From Rhynochetos jubatus (Eukaryota; Chordata; Aves; Eurypygiformes; Rhynochetidae): DNA of 64,000 nucleotides. Below the pieces are notes generated by a model, which saw only the letters and a program-made list of their open reading frames with translations, was not told the DNA's origin and did not search any database. Numbering within the stretch: the stretch's first letter is position 1; each line of letters begins with the position of its first letter. Positions 45,332-59,400 of the stretch are shown here, in pieces. Both the position numbers and the translations under genes were made by a program. The stretch is from assembly GCA_027574665.1 (NCBI GenBank), contig CM050656.1, positions 17,063,501 to 17,127,500 on the forward strand, read 5' to 3'.

Positions 45332-48300
45332 TTCCTATCGGATTCTCCTTCCAGAAAATGTATAAGAGAGAGCAATGGTGAGTGTATTTCCAGAGCCTAA
45401 ATTTAAAAATTAATAAGAATTTGAAGGAAAAAAAAGCGTGCAGTGGGAATGAGAGGACGGAGTGTTAGAACCTGAGCCTTATGCCCCTGCAGTCAGTAGG
45501 AGCTTTACCCTTGACTTTAGTAGGAGCAGAACGGGACCCACAGAAGTTTCCTGGTACAGTCCCAGAATTAGGAATTTTTGGCAGAAGATCCATGCTGCTA
45601 TTGAGTTCCCTTTGGAGAGCTGATTTTTCCTGCACACCACAATATATGGTGTTAGGCTACGTACCAAAACTGCTGGAACCTAGTTCAGCAAAATATTTAT
45701 TTAGAATTCTCTCTGTGGAAGCCAAAAAAAGTTTAACACGTTGCTCCAGTTAAAGAAAGTTACCAAGCTATCAAATATGATTAAAAAATACAAGAAATGG
45801 AAAGTATTACAGCATGTCTTTGACAACAACTGGCTAAAACTGAAGAAAAGGGGGACTCAGGTCTGAAACTATGAGACATGTCTATTCTCTGTAGAAAGTG
45901 CAAGAAACAGTAACAACCAGTGTCTGCTTTCTCTCTCTAGTTATGCCTGTTACTTTGTATTAGAAAAAATTAGTGAGAAACAACATTCTCCCATCTTGAA
46001 TATGCCAGAAATCTGGAAAAGCCTTTAAAGACCAGAGCCGATAACTTTTTAGATTAATTCAATCCCTTCTACTTTTCTACTAGAAAACGAAAGGGAATAT
46101 AAATTTACACTGTGAAGGATTCAGAGTGGAGAGGATTTTTCTGCCTTACAAGACCGACACACAAACACCTGCAAGGGGAAGAGGCAGAGGGAGGAAAGGC
46201 AAGATGCCGTGCGTTCAGGGGACCAAACTTCAGAGGTCCTGGCACATAGAGCAAAAAAACCGGCACAACAGAGTCAAGACTGACAAAAATGCCAAGCCAC
46301 AAATGACCATATACACCAGTAAGATTCCTTAAGATGCTTAGTTAAAGCAAGCAAGGGAATATATCCAGCCAGGAGTAAGAAAGAGAAGAGAGCCCCAGTG
46401 AACCGCAAGACAGAGCAGAGGCCCCAGACCACAAGGCTCCAGCAGCTCCAACTGAGAAAGGTGTCTCAATGAAGCCAAGATACTTGCAGTTGTTCACAAG
46501 ACCAGGTATCATCCATTTTAGAAAGTCACTGCTGTAGCAGAGACGCACCGTACAGCAGAGTAAAAACCCTCGTGAAGAGAGCTGAAACACGCGACTGAAG
46601 CAAACCCTTCAGGAGGAGCAACCCCACACCCAGCAGCTGAAAAGCTGTGACGTCTTGTTCCAGCGATGGCACGTCGTATGCCATACCAAGAATTCAGAGA
46701 AGCCTAGCCAAACACACAAGTAAATATTAAAGGAAGAGAGAAGCCTGAGAAGCAGTTATTAGGAAAGAAATAAGGGAACGGAAAAAACGAGAGCAAGAAC
46801 GAGTGCAACGTGGGAACGGCTCACCAAATGAGAAGACTCCAATTACCAAATAAGCCAAACTGCCAAGAGCAAAGCACAGTAAATTTCCATCTCAAGGGAG
46901 TCTGGGGAGAGAAAAAACAGAGGAGGAGTAAGAGAAAACCCAATTACTTTCAATTTTAGTTAGTCTTTATCCCATCATTGATGGAGTGTTTTTGCCATCC
47001 AGGCAGGAAGTGGAGACACCCACCCTTTACAGGCGGGAAGATGCATTTGACATATTTTCTGGCATACTCGTTGAACTGAAAATCCCCTTGTAGGTGAAGT
47101 CCATAAATATGACAGTCGGTATTCCTAGGAACAAATCACCACCTCCACCAACATGTGCTGAGAGAGAGAACACAAGACAGGCCTCAGCAGGTGTGTTTAA
47201 CTAGCTTTCCTCTGCTGAAGTGGTGTCTGTGACCTCCTGCCGTGGGCATTCAGCAACTTCAGGGGGGTCCTCTGCACCAGGGCTTCCTGCCCATGGCAGG
47301 AGCCCTCCCCAACGGGTCCTGTTTCTCTGTCATTGTATGAAACTTGCCCTATCTCCATCAGTAAAAGGAAGGAAAAGCATATTTTGGAAAATAAAATAAA
47401 CTGTGGTTGTCCTGTGTGAAAACACACTGGCTTATAGCACTGAAGGACACTTCTGTGATGTCCTTGGTAGTGCTCCATAACACCCTTTCACATTGGAAGG
47501 ATGGGTCAAAAGCCCCTTAGAGAAATCTTTCTGCAGGATAAAAATCTGCAGGTATTTCTTGAAAACCACTCTCTGTAAATAGTGAAAAAGGAGCCCATTT
47601 GGAGTGAAACCATCCACGCTCATACAGTGCTCTCAGCCCGCTAGCAAAATCTCATCAGCACTAAAAATTGCTCACACATCTGGAAGAACCAGCGCAGTCA
47701 TCTGAGAAGCATTTCATTCCCGAGCCGCAGAGGGCTCTGCATTAGGCCAGTCCTTTTTAAAGACATTCCCTTTCTTTTCTCAGCAGCTATGGGATATGCT
47801 TCATTCCCTGTTCATAAGTCTTAGAGAAGTCTTCCTTGGCCATCTCTGCTTCCAGCCCTGGGGCTGTGCAGGTTTTCACAGTGCTGCCCTGCAGCCAAAA
47901 CGGAATGTCCCCAGATAGTCCTTTTGTCTTGCTTCTGCAAAATTAGCTTCTTGCAACAGCAAGTGGAGTTTGCAGAAGCCTCAGTCCTCCACTTTCTCAC
48001 CTGATGAGAGGTGAGCTGTTGATGCTTAGTGGCTAACACTACATTAAACCTCTTCCTTGGAGTAAGAGGTCTTGTTCTCACATTAAATGGTGGTCTCAAC
48101 CGTTAACAACAAATGATTGCTCTGATCTCAGAAAGTTTCCTCCAACTTCCCACCACCAGTTCTCTATAGTGGTTTTTAAATATTCTGAGTCTCTAATATC
48201 TCTAAATATCCACACAGCATACCTAAATCAAGCAGAACAATGGAGCAATGTAAACCTGACATTTTTGATGATGTTCATCAACACAGGAGTTTCCAGACTC

Positions 48301-50209
48301 AATAGATATTAACAATATCAATAAAAATTGCATTATTTCCCACTTCCCCCCCCTCACATGAGTAAGTCATTGTCAGACTTTCGAATACTCTAGGTCCCAA
48401 TAAAGGAAAAAATGGGATGTTTTGTTGTTGTTGTTTTCATGGGATCTCTGGATTTAAGAGGAAAGCCAAAAATACTGTCAAGTACAACATGGTGGTTTTG
48501 TCTGATGAACATTTAATTTCCAAATAAAGATCTCTAGATCAAGCATGTATCAAGCAGGAAAGATTTTCTATAGAGAATGAGACCAAGTAGATGCTTTTTC
48601 TGAAAATACCAGACAGATGAACATGTGGAATCCAAGACCAAAATACATTGGCACTAACTTCAATGCTGATATTTTTACAATAGTAATATAATTAATTTTT
48701 GTAAATCCCTTTCAGCTGTACCACCAATATAGCATAGTATTTTTAATAGGCTGTTTTCATCACCTTATTTTTAGGGATGAAATTTTGACAGTGTTCTTCA
48801 GTTATTCAAAATTGATTAGATGTGCGAGTAAAAAGTACTGTTGCAGGAAAAGAACAAACTAGGTCTTTCACCAAGCACAGAATTATTTCAGAGCTACCCT
48901 TCCCCCTCCCCACTCATGTCATGAAAAAAGTAAACCAATAAAACCCTCCTATAAAAGCACTGATAAAAAAAAAAAAAGAAAAAATTAGGAATACATCTGA
49001 AAGATGAGTCTCTTTTCTGCTTGGATCAAACAAGTTCATTAAGCCAGATGTGCCTGGACTATTCTTATTGCAGAGATCTGTAAAAACCTGATGGTTGTTT
49101 AGTTAGCTGCTGTTGGCTTAGACATAGTCAAAAGTTGAACAACAGATGATATGTGTAACTGCACCGAGTTGACCCAAACACAGGTGTGACAGTTTAATGA
49201 ATGAACATCATCAAGGTTGAGAAGTCCAGAACTTGTCAAAGTACCAGCATTAACTTCTGTTTGCAACATTGCATGGCACACTACAGTCCTTACAGAATCA
49301 TGGATTATTTTTTCACAGGGCTCCAAGCTTCTGGTGCTCCAGGTTCTCCAGAGATGGATGGGCACTGCACCCCCAGATGTCCCAGGAGCATGGGGGTGAA
49401 ACCTGCAGTCCCTCTCCTGGGCACAGGTCAACTGTTGCTTTTTGAAAGGCTCACAACTTGTGTGGATGGGAATGGCAGGGCAAGAGGCATCTGGCTAGCA
49501 CAATCACCTTCTGCACTGCCAGATTTCAACACTCTTCTTAGAGGCAGGAGGTGCCGAACCTTCCTGCAGTGTCCATTTTCAAACACAGGCACAACAAAAC
49601 ACGTCTTGACTCCCTCCAGAAACTACTGGGGCTGTTTCAAGTTTTCTGAAACCATCCAGTTGAGACAGACATTCACAGACAAAAATGTAGATATCTCTAA
49701 ACAAATAAGATGGAAAAATTACATTTAAAATTCTAGTTTGTTCTTTTTCTGTTTTACAGTTTGGGGACCACTTTTTGGGTCTTAAGTACTTATGGCATTA
49801 GAACATGTACATAAAAAATAGCATTTATGGTTATCAGATGTTTAGCTTTGCTTTAAATTGGTCAGTCAACACATGTAAGCTAGCTGCCCTGTTCCAAAGC
49901 ATTCTCTCTTAATAGCTAACTTGCAATGATTTCAAAGTTACATATGTGAACATAACATTTTTATTTGCCTGTTGGAGAAGTGGAACAAAATGGATTTAAA
50001 TAAAAATTTTCAACTAAATTAATATTCCTTTACAAAGAATTGCAGCTGTAACCTTTCTTATCTCAGTATTTCTAAAGTTTAAATACACATAAAGAAGTTG
50101 AACAAATATCCCCAGACATTTTCAGAAGATTTGCATTATTCTTGAAGTGACATTATTGATCAGAAAATTATTTCCCTAAGCTTAATATTCTCTACAAGAT
50201 TTTTTAGGG

Positions 50210-50250
<41 letters not shown>

Positions 50251-52619
50251 GTTTTGTTTGGGAGGGGAGGGGAGGTTTTGGTTTTTTCCTTTGGGTTTAT
50301 TATTTTTGTCATTCAGTGGGGTAGCTGGGACAGTATGAGGCTGATTATAAAAACTACCCTTCCTGTTACAGTTTGGGCAGTTCATGTGGGGTATTCTCCG
50401 GTCCTAACACACCACGTTTGTCAAAGCAGACTCCTGAAGAAACAGTGACAATCAAAAGGTGTTACAATTTCCAAGACATAAAAGCTTCGTCAGATCTATC
50501 CAGATGTTTCAGTGACACAGTTCTTTATATGAAGAGAACGTTCTTTTTTGGCAATATCACTTCTACCAGGCTCAGTTTACCTTTGCAAAATCCCAGTAAC
50601 TGTCAAAACCACCCATGGGTTTTGTGGAAGAACTCCAGAACTTGGTGACAGGAAAGTGAAGCGGTTCACACATGCCTCTGACAGCCAGCAGCAACCCTGT
50701 GCCTTCGCTCAGTGCCATTTACTGCACTTTGGAGGATGGATGATATTTTGAAGGCCTTTGGTTTAGCAAACTTGAGGATAGGAAACATACTGATTGCCAG
50801 GAAGAAATTGCATACACCAGCAGCAGCCAGGCAACTGTGCCTACTCCAGTTCTGCATGTAGGACAATTCATTAGTCCATATGGACCAAAGGCACACACTC
50901 ACCCAAGCAAAAGGTCTGTTTTATTATCTTAATACTTCTGAGGAAATGCTGGGGCCTGCAGGAGCTGCAAAAGACTGATCAGTGCTGTGAGGCCATCATC
51001 AAGTAGTGAAAAGAACCCCAGTGGCAACAAAACTTCTTGGAAGCTGCTTTCTGTGTGATGGCATTTTATGCACTGAAATTAGTTCACATGGCAACCTGAC
51101 AGGGAAAAAGAAAAAAAAAAAGGCAGATCTTCATTTCACATAGCAGCAGGTAACATATTACTCCAGATTTGTAAATAATTTAAGAGAATATTTATCAGAA
51201 ATATTTGCCAACACTGTCAATCACTTCCTTGTTGACATTAGGGGATTCCTTTTCTGTTATTTTCCATGCCTCTCCAGTTCAGCTAACTCCCTCATTTGAC
51301 AATCTTCCATAAAGACACTAAAGAAAATGATACCACAAAGCATTTGGAAGAGAGAATGTTTGCAGAGCATATAAATAGACGGTGCTGTGTCCAGAATAAT
51401 TAGCTGTAAGCAAAGTAATAAAAAACCCACAGAGAACTTACAAGTATGCCAGATGACTGAAAATCCAGGCTTTATTCAGATGTTAGGGAAAGGTTGCATG
51501 CTATATGCATATAGGATGAATGTCACTGCATAATCTGAGGGGGGGGAAACAAAAAGCAATGTGCTGCATGTAATACAGCTGAAATATCAATTGAGACAGA
51601 TGTTAATTTAGCTCATGACCCTAAAAATACATTCTGCAGTCTTATGCACAATGTGCGGAGCAGGACACGTTTTTCCAGATTATTTACTGAAAACTGAATT
51701 ATTCTGAAAGAAGAGCCTTAAAACCCCTAGAATTCTCCAGGACTTTGCTAGTGCAAATACAGCTTCTGGGAAGAATTATTTAGAAAAAGAACACTAAGCA
51801 CTGAAAATATACCTCGTTCCTATTGTGCAAGCAGCTAGTTTGTAGTGAAAAGCCCTGGCCCTCCTTGCCCCTTGCTGTTATGTTTTAAAAATTAATGCAG
51901 GACTCCATCAAATCAATGTTTATTTCAGACAGGGAGTTTTTGGATGAGTTGTAGCTGATGTCCTTGGCAGGTTCTAAGTAGCATATCAGAATGATTCATC
52001 TACTTTGGTAATACTGTATTATATTTCCATCTCTTGTTTAGAGAACCGATGTGTAGCAAGGGAACCTTTAAGGATTCAGTCTCCAGTTTGGGAGACAATT
52101 ACATGTACACATGCTGCAGTATGAGACTGCAGTCCAATAAACAAGCAACTCTGAACTTGTTGGGTTACCAACACTCTATACACACTACTGTTGGTTTACC
52201 TTCTGTAGTCTAAAGTATTAACAAATCCTCCCATCCTGTATTTCCTAGAAGAATATAATACAGGAAAAAAAAATCATATAAATTCAAGATTTTTTTTTTC
52301 CCTAAGGGTCTAAATGTATGATACTAGCAGGAGCCTGCAGTGCTTTCTAGCCACAGACACAGGAGCTGGTTGCAGAGGGAAGGGCACGCTATTCTCAAGC
52401 CCTCAACACTGCTCAGTTATTTCTAAGCAGAGTATCGAATGCATGAAAACACAACAAACACTGACAGTTGGATAATATACAGTGATCATCTCAGAAGCTC
52501 AATGGCTTTTTGGGCCACTGAGATCCCTTCTTTCACGCAGAAATGTACTTTCTGCCAAGGCGCATTTAGAGCTTGAGGCAAACCTGGCAGCAGGAGATAG
52601 GTGCTGACTGTGCTGTCAG
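45332..52619. other. Intergenic sequence between CR1 copies
   Basis: About 7.3 kb with a GT microsatellite and G-rich tract at 50216-50276 and scattered homopolymers. No conserved reading frame, RNA gene or mobile element recognised. Confidence 0.7.
50216..50276. repeat. (GT)n microsatellite with adjacent GGGAGGGGAGGGGAGG tract
   Basis: About 32 bases of pure GT are followed by a T/G spacer and a four-run G tract that could form a quadruplex on the plus strand. Confidence 0.9.
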
Positions 52620-53480
52620 TCTCACAGACTCACTAAGGTTGGAAAAGACCTATTAGATCATCCAGCCCAACCGTCAACCCAACAGCACCGTACTCACTAG
52701 ACCATGTCCTCAAGCACCATGTCTGCCCGTCCCTTGAACACCTCCAGGGATGGTGACTCCACCACTTCCCTGGGCAGCCTGTTCCAGTGCCTGCCCACTC
52801 GTTCAGTGAAGAAGTTTTACCTAACATCTAATCTAAACCTCCCCTGATGCAACTTGAGGCCATTTCCTCTTGTCCCATCACCAGTTACCTGCGAGCACAG
52901 ACCAGCACCCGCCTCCCTACAACCTCCTTTCAGGGACCTGTAGAGAGCCATCAGGTCTCCCCTCAGCCTCCTTTTCTTTAGGCTAAACACTCCCAGCTCC
53001 CTCAGCTGCTCCTCATAACACTTGCTCTCTAGACCCTTCACCAGCTTTGCCGCCCTTCTCTGGACACGCTTCAGCATCTCTATGTTCTTGTAGCAGGGGA
53101 CCCAAAACAACACTACTCGAGGTGTGGCATCACCAGTGCTGAGTATAAGGGCACAGTCACTTTCCTGCTCCTGCTGGCCACACTGTTCCTGATACAAACC
53201 AGGGTGCTGTTGGCCTTCTCAGCCACCTGTGCACACTGCTGACTCATATTCAGCTGGCCATCAACCAACACCCCCAGGTCCTTTTTTGCCTGACAGCTTT
53301 CCAGCCACTCATCTCCAAGCCTGCAGCACTGCCTGGGGTTGTTGTGAGCTAAATGCAGGACCCATCACTTGGCCTTGTTGAACCTCATACAATTGACCTC
53401 AGCCCATCGATCCAGACCGTCCAGGTCCGTCTGCAGGGCTCTCCTACCCTCAAGCAGATCAACACTTCCACTCCAGCCTG
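52620..53480 (-). mobile_element. CR1 LINE, 5'-truncated copy with ORF2 C-terminal remnant
   Basis: On the minus strand the segment encodes recognisable CR1 ORF2 tail motifs between 52817 and 53197, including [19 protein letters not shown] and [20 protein letters not shown]. The 3' end is at the left, near the repeated CACAGACTCAC. The 5' end dissolves into unique sequence near 53480. The reading frame is partly open but damaged and lacks the rest of the reverse transcriptase, so the copy is dead. Confidence 0.92.
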
Positions 53481-56400
53481 CTAACCTCACACACTATGCA
53501 TAACAGTGATTCTCCATGGGGTGCAAGACTTATGGTCTTCTTTCATCTCATCCAGTAGCTTCCTCATCTCCCCAGGAACCACTCTCCAGAATGATCAGAT
53601 AAATATACCATAGCAGAGTCTGGCCCTCTGCAACCTCACGTCTGTATTCTCTATCACAGTGCTGTAGCAGGGAGTTTAACACATATTGCTTACTTCCCAG
53701 TCTGCTGTTGTGTAGTTCACAGTGCTGTAAATGCAAAAATATTGATAGGTGGTGGCACTTCAAACTGCCTTGGGCTTCTTTTTTGTCCTGTAGTCCATAA
53801 TCTGTAGAGATTATCCTCCAAACTATACCAGCTGTTGTGATAACTTTAGTTCTCCATTATTTGGAATGACATTTCTACCACCGCACTAGGCTCTGCAGCA
53901 TAGACTTGCTATTCTCTGCCTGAGCTCACGCGTCAAAGAGTTGCAAATAGCAGTACACTAAACATTTGATGTTACTCCTGCTCAATTTTAAAACAAAACC
54001 AGGAAGAGTATACTAATAGTAATTTAGTTTTTACATTTCACTCAGCTGCACCTCCTGACAGTGTCCCAGGAATCCCTGGGAACCTCGTTCGTTTGCGTGT
54101 CGCTTCTCCTGCATGGGAGCATGGACCCTTTGACTTGTTCCTCTTTTGGCTCTTTCCCACTTCATTTGTGATGTGCAAAGCTGTAAAGCCAGGTTGTTTG
54201 GCATCCTGTTTGTCATTCTGCTTTCGCCGGCAGCTGAGCTCTCTGTGCTCCCTGTACGGGGAAGTGCACACACAGAGGTAATTACGGGAGCCAAGCAACG
54301 CTGTACATCTGAACAGCAACTCACATCGCTGCATCTTGTGTGTGGTTCTCTTATGTGGTCCTTATGCAATAGCATCATTGGAGTACTTGGAGAGGTTATC
54401 AGATTTCTTCACAATCAGAACAGGTGTCTTTGGCAAACCAATCTGGTGTTTTATCTCCTGGTTGTATGCAAGCATAGACTTCGTCTTTTTCATGCTCCAG
54501 TGATGTGGATTTTTTTCCTTCTCCCACTGGCAATTCTTAAACGATGTTGCATACCCATCTATCTGAAAGTTCTTAAACACATACTAGGCTATAGCACTGC
54601 ATATAGAGATTTAAAATAGAAGGGCAAAATCATTTTAGTAATTTATAAAAATAGTAATTTTAATAAAAATTACTGTACTTACACGCAACACAATGGTGTC
54701 AGTTCAGAGGCTGAACATGCCCCGGTCAACTCAAAGGGTACCATAACAACATTTTCAAAACAGTCATTTTCTCCTACTGGGGGGGGTGGGGTGGTGTTTC
54801 TTCCCCTTTCCCCAGATAGCATATTTAAGTCATCTTAACCAGCTGGATTATAGCTGCCCAAGATGCTTTCAAAGTGTTAGCAACCTCTCTCTCCATTCAC
54901 TGGTTCTCATGACAGATCACACAATAGCTTTATCCTGCTTTGTAATTATGTGTTGGGGTGGGGATTTTTCTTTTTTTTTTTCCTAAAACATTCTGACATT
55001 TGTTAAATTTTATGCAGTTTGTTGACAGCATAATTTAACTCAGGAAGTGTTACAGCCAATTGTGTGAAAATCTTGAATTGCTTTCCCAATGACAGGTAAT
55101 GACATCTCACACCAGGGGTTTATTTTTCTTCCATTTATCATATTTTCAGTTTTATCTTAGCTTGCAAGTGTGCCATCCTGAAAGTGCTACTGTAGGAATT
55201 CACTGTGAGAGGGGAATAGCAACTCCCTTACAAATTTTCCACCAGGCAACTTGTGTTTTCTGGATACTGATTGATATGTGAAGGAGTGAAATAAGTACTT
55301 GCAAATAAGTAAGTTGGAGGGGATGGGTTGTAGTCTCTCAGTAGAGCAAGTCAAGCCATGTTCTGGAATGATACTCAGAAATATAGCTCATACTTCACAA
55401 GTCCTCAAGAGTGGTTAGGAATCCTGCATTTTTGCTGAAACACGATATATTGATGAGTTCCTTGTTTAAATGATGAACGATCAGATTTAAAGTCAGCTGG
55501 TTTCAGACTCTCCAGAGAAAAGCCTACCACAAAACAGATTTGGAGGGGCAACGGGAGGGTAAAGCTTACACATTTTGATGCCTGAGAGAGGAGTCTGGCT
55601 GTGCTGTGGAGCCAGAAGCACCATATGCTTCTTTCTCTCCCCTGCCTTGCCATCCCCACACTCGGGCTGTTGTGGGGTACCCAGCCACCGCCCCCAGTGA
55701 GGAGCCAGGGCAAACTTCCATCACCATCCACATCCACTGCCTGCCCCCTGACCCGGGTGGCACCCTCAGACAAACCTCTGCAGCAGCTCAGCCAGGAGTT
55801 GCAGATCGAGGGACTGTGTACAGTATTCCAGCACCCAAAGCTGGCAGTAAGCTCAAGCTACAGGTTTAATAACAGCTCCAGGTCCTTGTAAGCTGCTACC
55901 CTGAAACACTGTCCTGTTTTACTGGAATTTTAATCCAGTTGGGCAAACACATCCTCTGCTCTACAGTATTTCCTACCTGCAAAAAGCTACCTACTGCTTT
56001 TAAATATACAAATATTTAAGAAAAGAGTTGCAGTCTGTGATTTTTTTTTCCAAAGAGTCAGAATTTAACTTGTTTTCTGCAGCATCATCTCACAGAGACA
56101 TGTCTCAGCTCTTGCAGTTTCATGTACAAATATTTACAATAAACAACAAATTCCCATGTGAGGAATGACAGGTCAGCATTTCCAGGTTGTGTTTTAGATT
56201 TAACCTCATCAAAGCCAAGGAGATGACTTCATTTCCTTGCACCATCATGACTGAAGCATTAGCTGCCAATACGTTATCAACAACCACACAACACCATCTA
56301 AACCTGAACATATTTCAGGGCAAGAAAGTTCACAGACAATTCTGGTAAAATAATCTGTGTCTGTGACAGGAATAGGAAAAAAGTCCTAAGAAACCATGGT

Positions 56401-59400
56401 GGAAAATACTATTATGTAAGTGCTAGCTGTTGAAACAACTTTTTTGGGAAGATCTCCGAAATCATCTAAGTGTGATTAGTTACTGGAGAGATATATTTCC
56501 TTCTTTGATTTTTCAGGTACTAAACCAAGATTTTCTAGAAGTTATAGTTCAATGTGACTGCTTTAGAGAATGGTTAATTCCACTGTTTGGTGTTTCTCTC
56601 TACTGGAATAACCTTTCAGGCGTCTTCTGCAGACATGCACTTGAAGAAAAATTGTAAGGGTATGTTTGCCCCAAACCTTTGAAAGGTTAGTTTATAGGCT
56701 GCACAGCTTTATACAAGCAACCACAAACCCTTTTAAATCTGGAAGATGATACATGTCTAACTCAGAAGTTAGTAGCGTCACATGTATATAGGAGGACATC
56801 AATCATGAAAAAGAGGGTTACTCACCCTGAACCTGACACTGCTTGCTTCCTCAGGGAGAATGCAGCATGAGTAGTTTAATTCCAGGACCTTGCAGGCAAG
56901 GCAGCTTTACAGCCTCCTTATGTGAGGATCCACAGACAGATGGACTGCACTCCCAGCAGCCTCTGCTCTGAGCTGTGTTTTCACCACAGAAGACCTTTGG
57001 CTATTCCTCATCTGTGGTCTCTGAACTAGGACCTTCCCTTTGCTGAACATGAAAGTTGCATATGGGATGCATATCGCCTGATACATGGAGAAAACTCCAC
57101 TAGTAACCGAAATACCTCAGTGTTTAAAGATTCAAAGCTGTATCAGGCCAACATAAAAGTGGAAATTGGAAAACTTGAGGTATCAGTCTCATACCTTGCT
57201 GCATTGTGAGCCACTTTGTGTGGAACAGCTTCGGTGGGCTATTTTCAATGCCAGTCTGCAGGTAAAGCATATTGCCATGCCATCCTCAGGGTAGCAGAAG
57301 GCAGCATGGTAAGGAAGTCTAAAACCACCATCAGGACTGAAGTTCTTCACATTCAGCAGCACACATCCTGCCTGGAGGGCCAACTGTGTCTTCCCCAGCA
57401 TCTGTAGTTCTGACCAATGCAAGCACCGAGCAGCTATGCCAAGGCATATTTTTACTGTTGGTTTCTAACCTCTTTGCAATGGATTAAGCAGATGGGCACT
57501 ACAACAGCATCAGTCCTGACAGCAGAGGTCTGAAGGGCCAAGGCAGGATGCTGTGCTGACATAACAGGGCAGAGGAGGCAGGTTAGTTGGACAGGGACTC
57601 CAGCTCATGCCCTGCTCTGTGGGACAGGTCAATCAGCTGCATTACAGGTGAACCCACTGCCAGTATAGTTGCACTAGGATTTATACCATTGGTCAATGAG
57701 TTTTAGAGGATGAGTCAGTATTATTGTCATACAGAAATAATCAACCTCTAGGATAGTGAGAAATCCCAGAACTGTTAGAGGAAAAAAGTTTAAGATCATT
57801 TCAGGCCACCATCACACTTCCAGCATTCTAGGTGCTAAGGGATCCCAGGTGCAGCAGGGATGGCAACTCCCTCAAGCTGCCCAGCAGCTCCAAGGCAGCC
57901 TGGAATCTTGTGCAGCATGACTTTGCCCTCAGCAGTCCTACCCCAGACATTCAGCACTCGCTCTGGGGCCTGAGGGACCACCCTTGGAAAGAGGCTTTGG
58001 CAGGCCTTCAGCAGCACAGGGGTCTCCCAGTGCCGCAGGTCACCATGACAGTTACCTCACACGAGGATCTCCCTCGGGTCTGCTGGGGACAACAGCTAGA
58101 GAGGGGTGACCACGGGTGCAACCAAATCCTGCTGCGCCTCAAGTGCTGCAGCCAGGAGTGCAGGGCTGGTTTGACAGCATCCCTTTGGACACCAGAGTCA
58201 AAGGCAAACGTAACCAAGAGTACAGTCACTACTCACTTCAGCTGCTAATATTTCTCCTGTACATTCAGTCAATTCTGTCCTCACTGTGCTAGCTTCCATG
58301 ACGATATCCTAGATTTACACCAATGAGAAGAGTAGATTCAGACCTGCTGAATTCCTTGGCAGTTGCCTTCATTTTGGGGTTTATTTTTTCAGCTCATCTA
58401 GTAACAAGGCATGGAGCAGACTTACTCAGGAACACTTCTCCAGCCAGCAAGGGACATTAATAAGACAAATCAAAGGAAGTATGGTCATTCTTTATGATAC
58501 ATTTGGAAATGAACAAAACTTCTTTGTATCTGGCATTTTTGTTTAGCCAGCAAGTACTTTTCATCATTTGCTAGGATATTATAATAGAAGGGCAATAAAT
58601 GATTCAACAAAAGCATTTGACAACTATAAAGCATATTAAATATTGATGTCTGGCTTGGGACTTGGACAGAACTGAACTGGTGACAAAGCAAAGGAGCCAT
58701 CTCACGGAATGTCACACAGTAAAAGACACCAGAAAGTATCTAGCATAGATTACTTTTCCATTTCATTCCCTGATTCAACAACCTTTTTTACATGAATGAA
58801 TGCATCTTCATGATGACTTTTCCAGGCTTGTTTTAGAAGAGGAAATGGAAAAGACTGGTTGATTCATCAAAAGCAAGGACAAAGCTGTGTAAGCTTTGTC
58901 ATGTTTCCACTTCATTCTACATAAGATTGAACTGTGACTTTCTTGAAGGGAACTTATTGGAATGGGCAAGTATTAGATACTCTGACAAGAGCAACAGTTT
59001 GTGGCTGGTGACCTTTGCACAGATTATTCACAGAAATAAAAAATAAGGAACAGTATCTGTGCAGGTACTATAAGCAAGCCCAGGAAATACGGCATGTTTG
59101 AAAAGAACATGAAAAGATGATGTTTGACTAACCGTAGACAAGATGAAGTCACATCTCACTATGGTACTTTTTGCATGGTCAAAGACTGTTCAATGGATCA
59201 GGTACAATAGGAAGCTTGCAATGAACACATGAATAATGACTAAATCCTTAACAGCAAGGAATTTCTACTGGCTTGTGGTTTTGGAGTGATTATCTACTTT
59301 TATCCTTCTCTCAAAACCAGGATAAGTGAGATATCTCCTTCACTGTTACAGACTTCCACGAGAAGCACATCTGAGCACCCAGAGAGGGTGGATGTGGTTC

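Noticed and set aside
49201-49728. 175-codon plus-strand frame
   Set aside because: No domain, no family resemblance, and no consistent splice context. Length is within chance for 64 kb.
50182-50385. Frame with repeated Thr-His residues
   Set aside because: Translation of the (GT)n microsatellite on the opposite strand.
54146-54619. 157-codon plus-strand frame with hydrophobic stretches
   Set aside because: No recognised family, and competing frames of similar length overlap on both strands.
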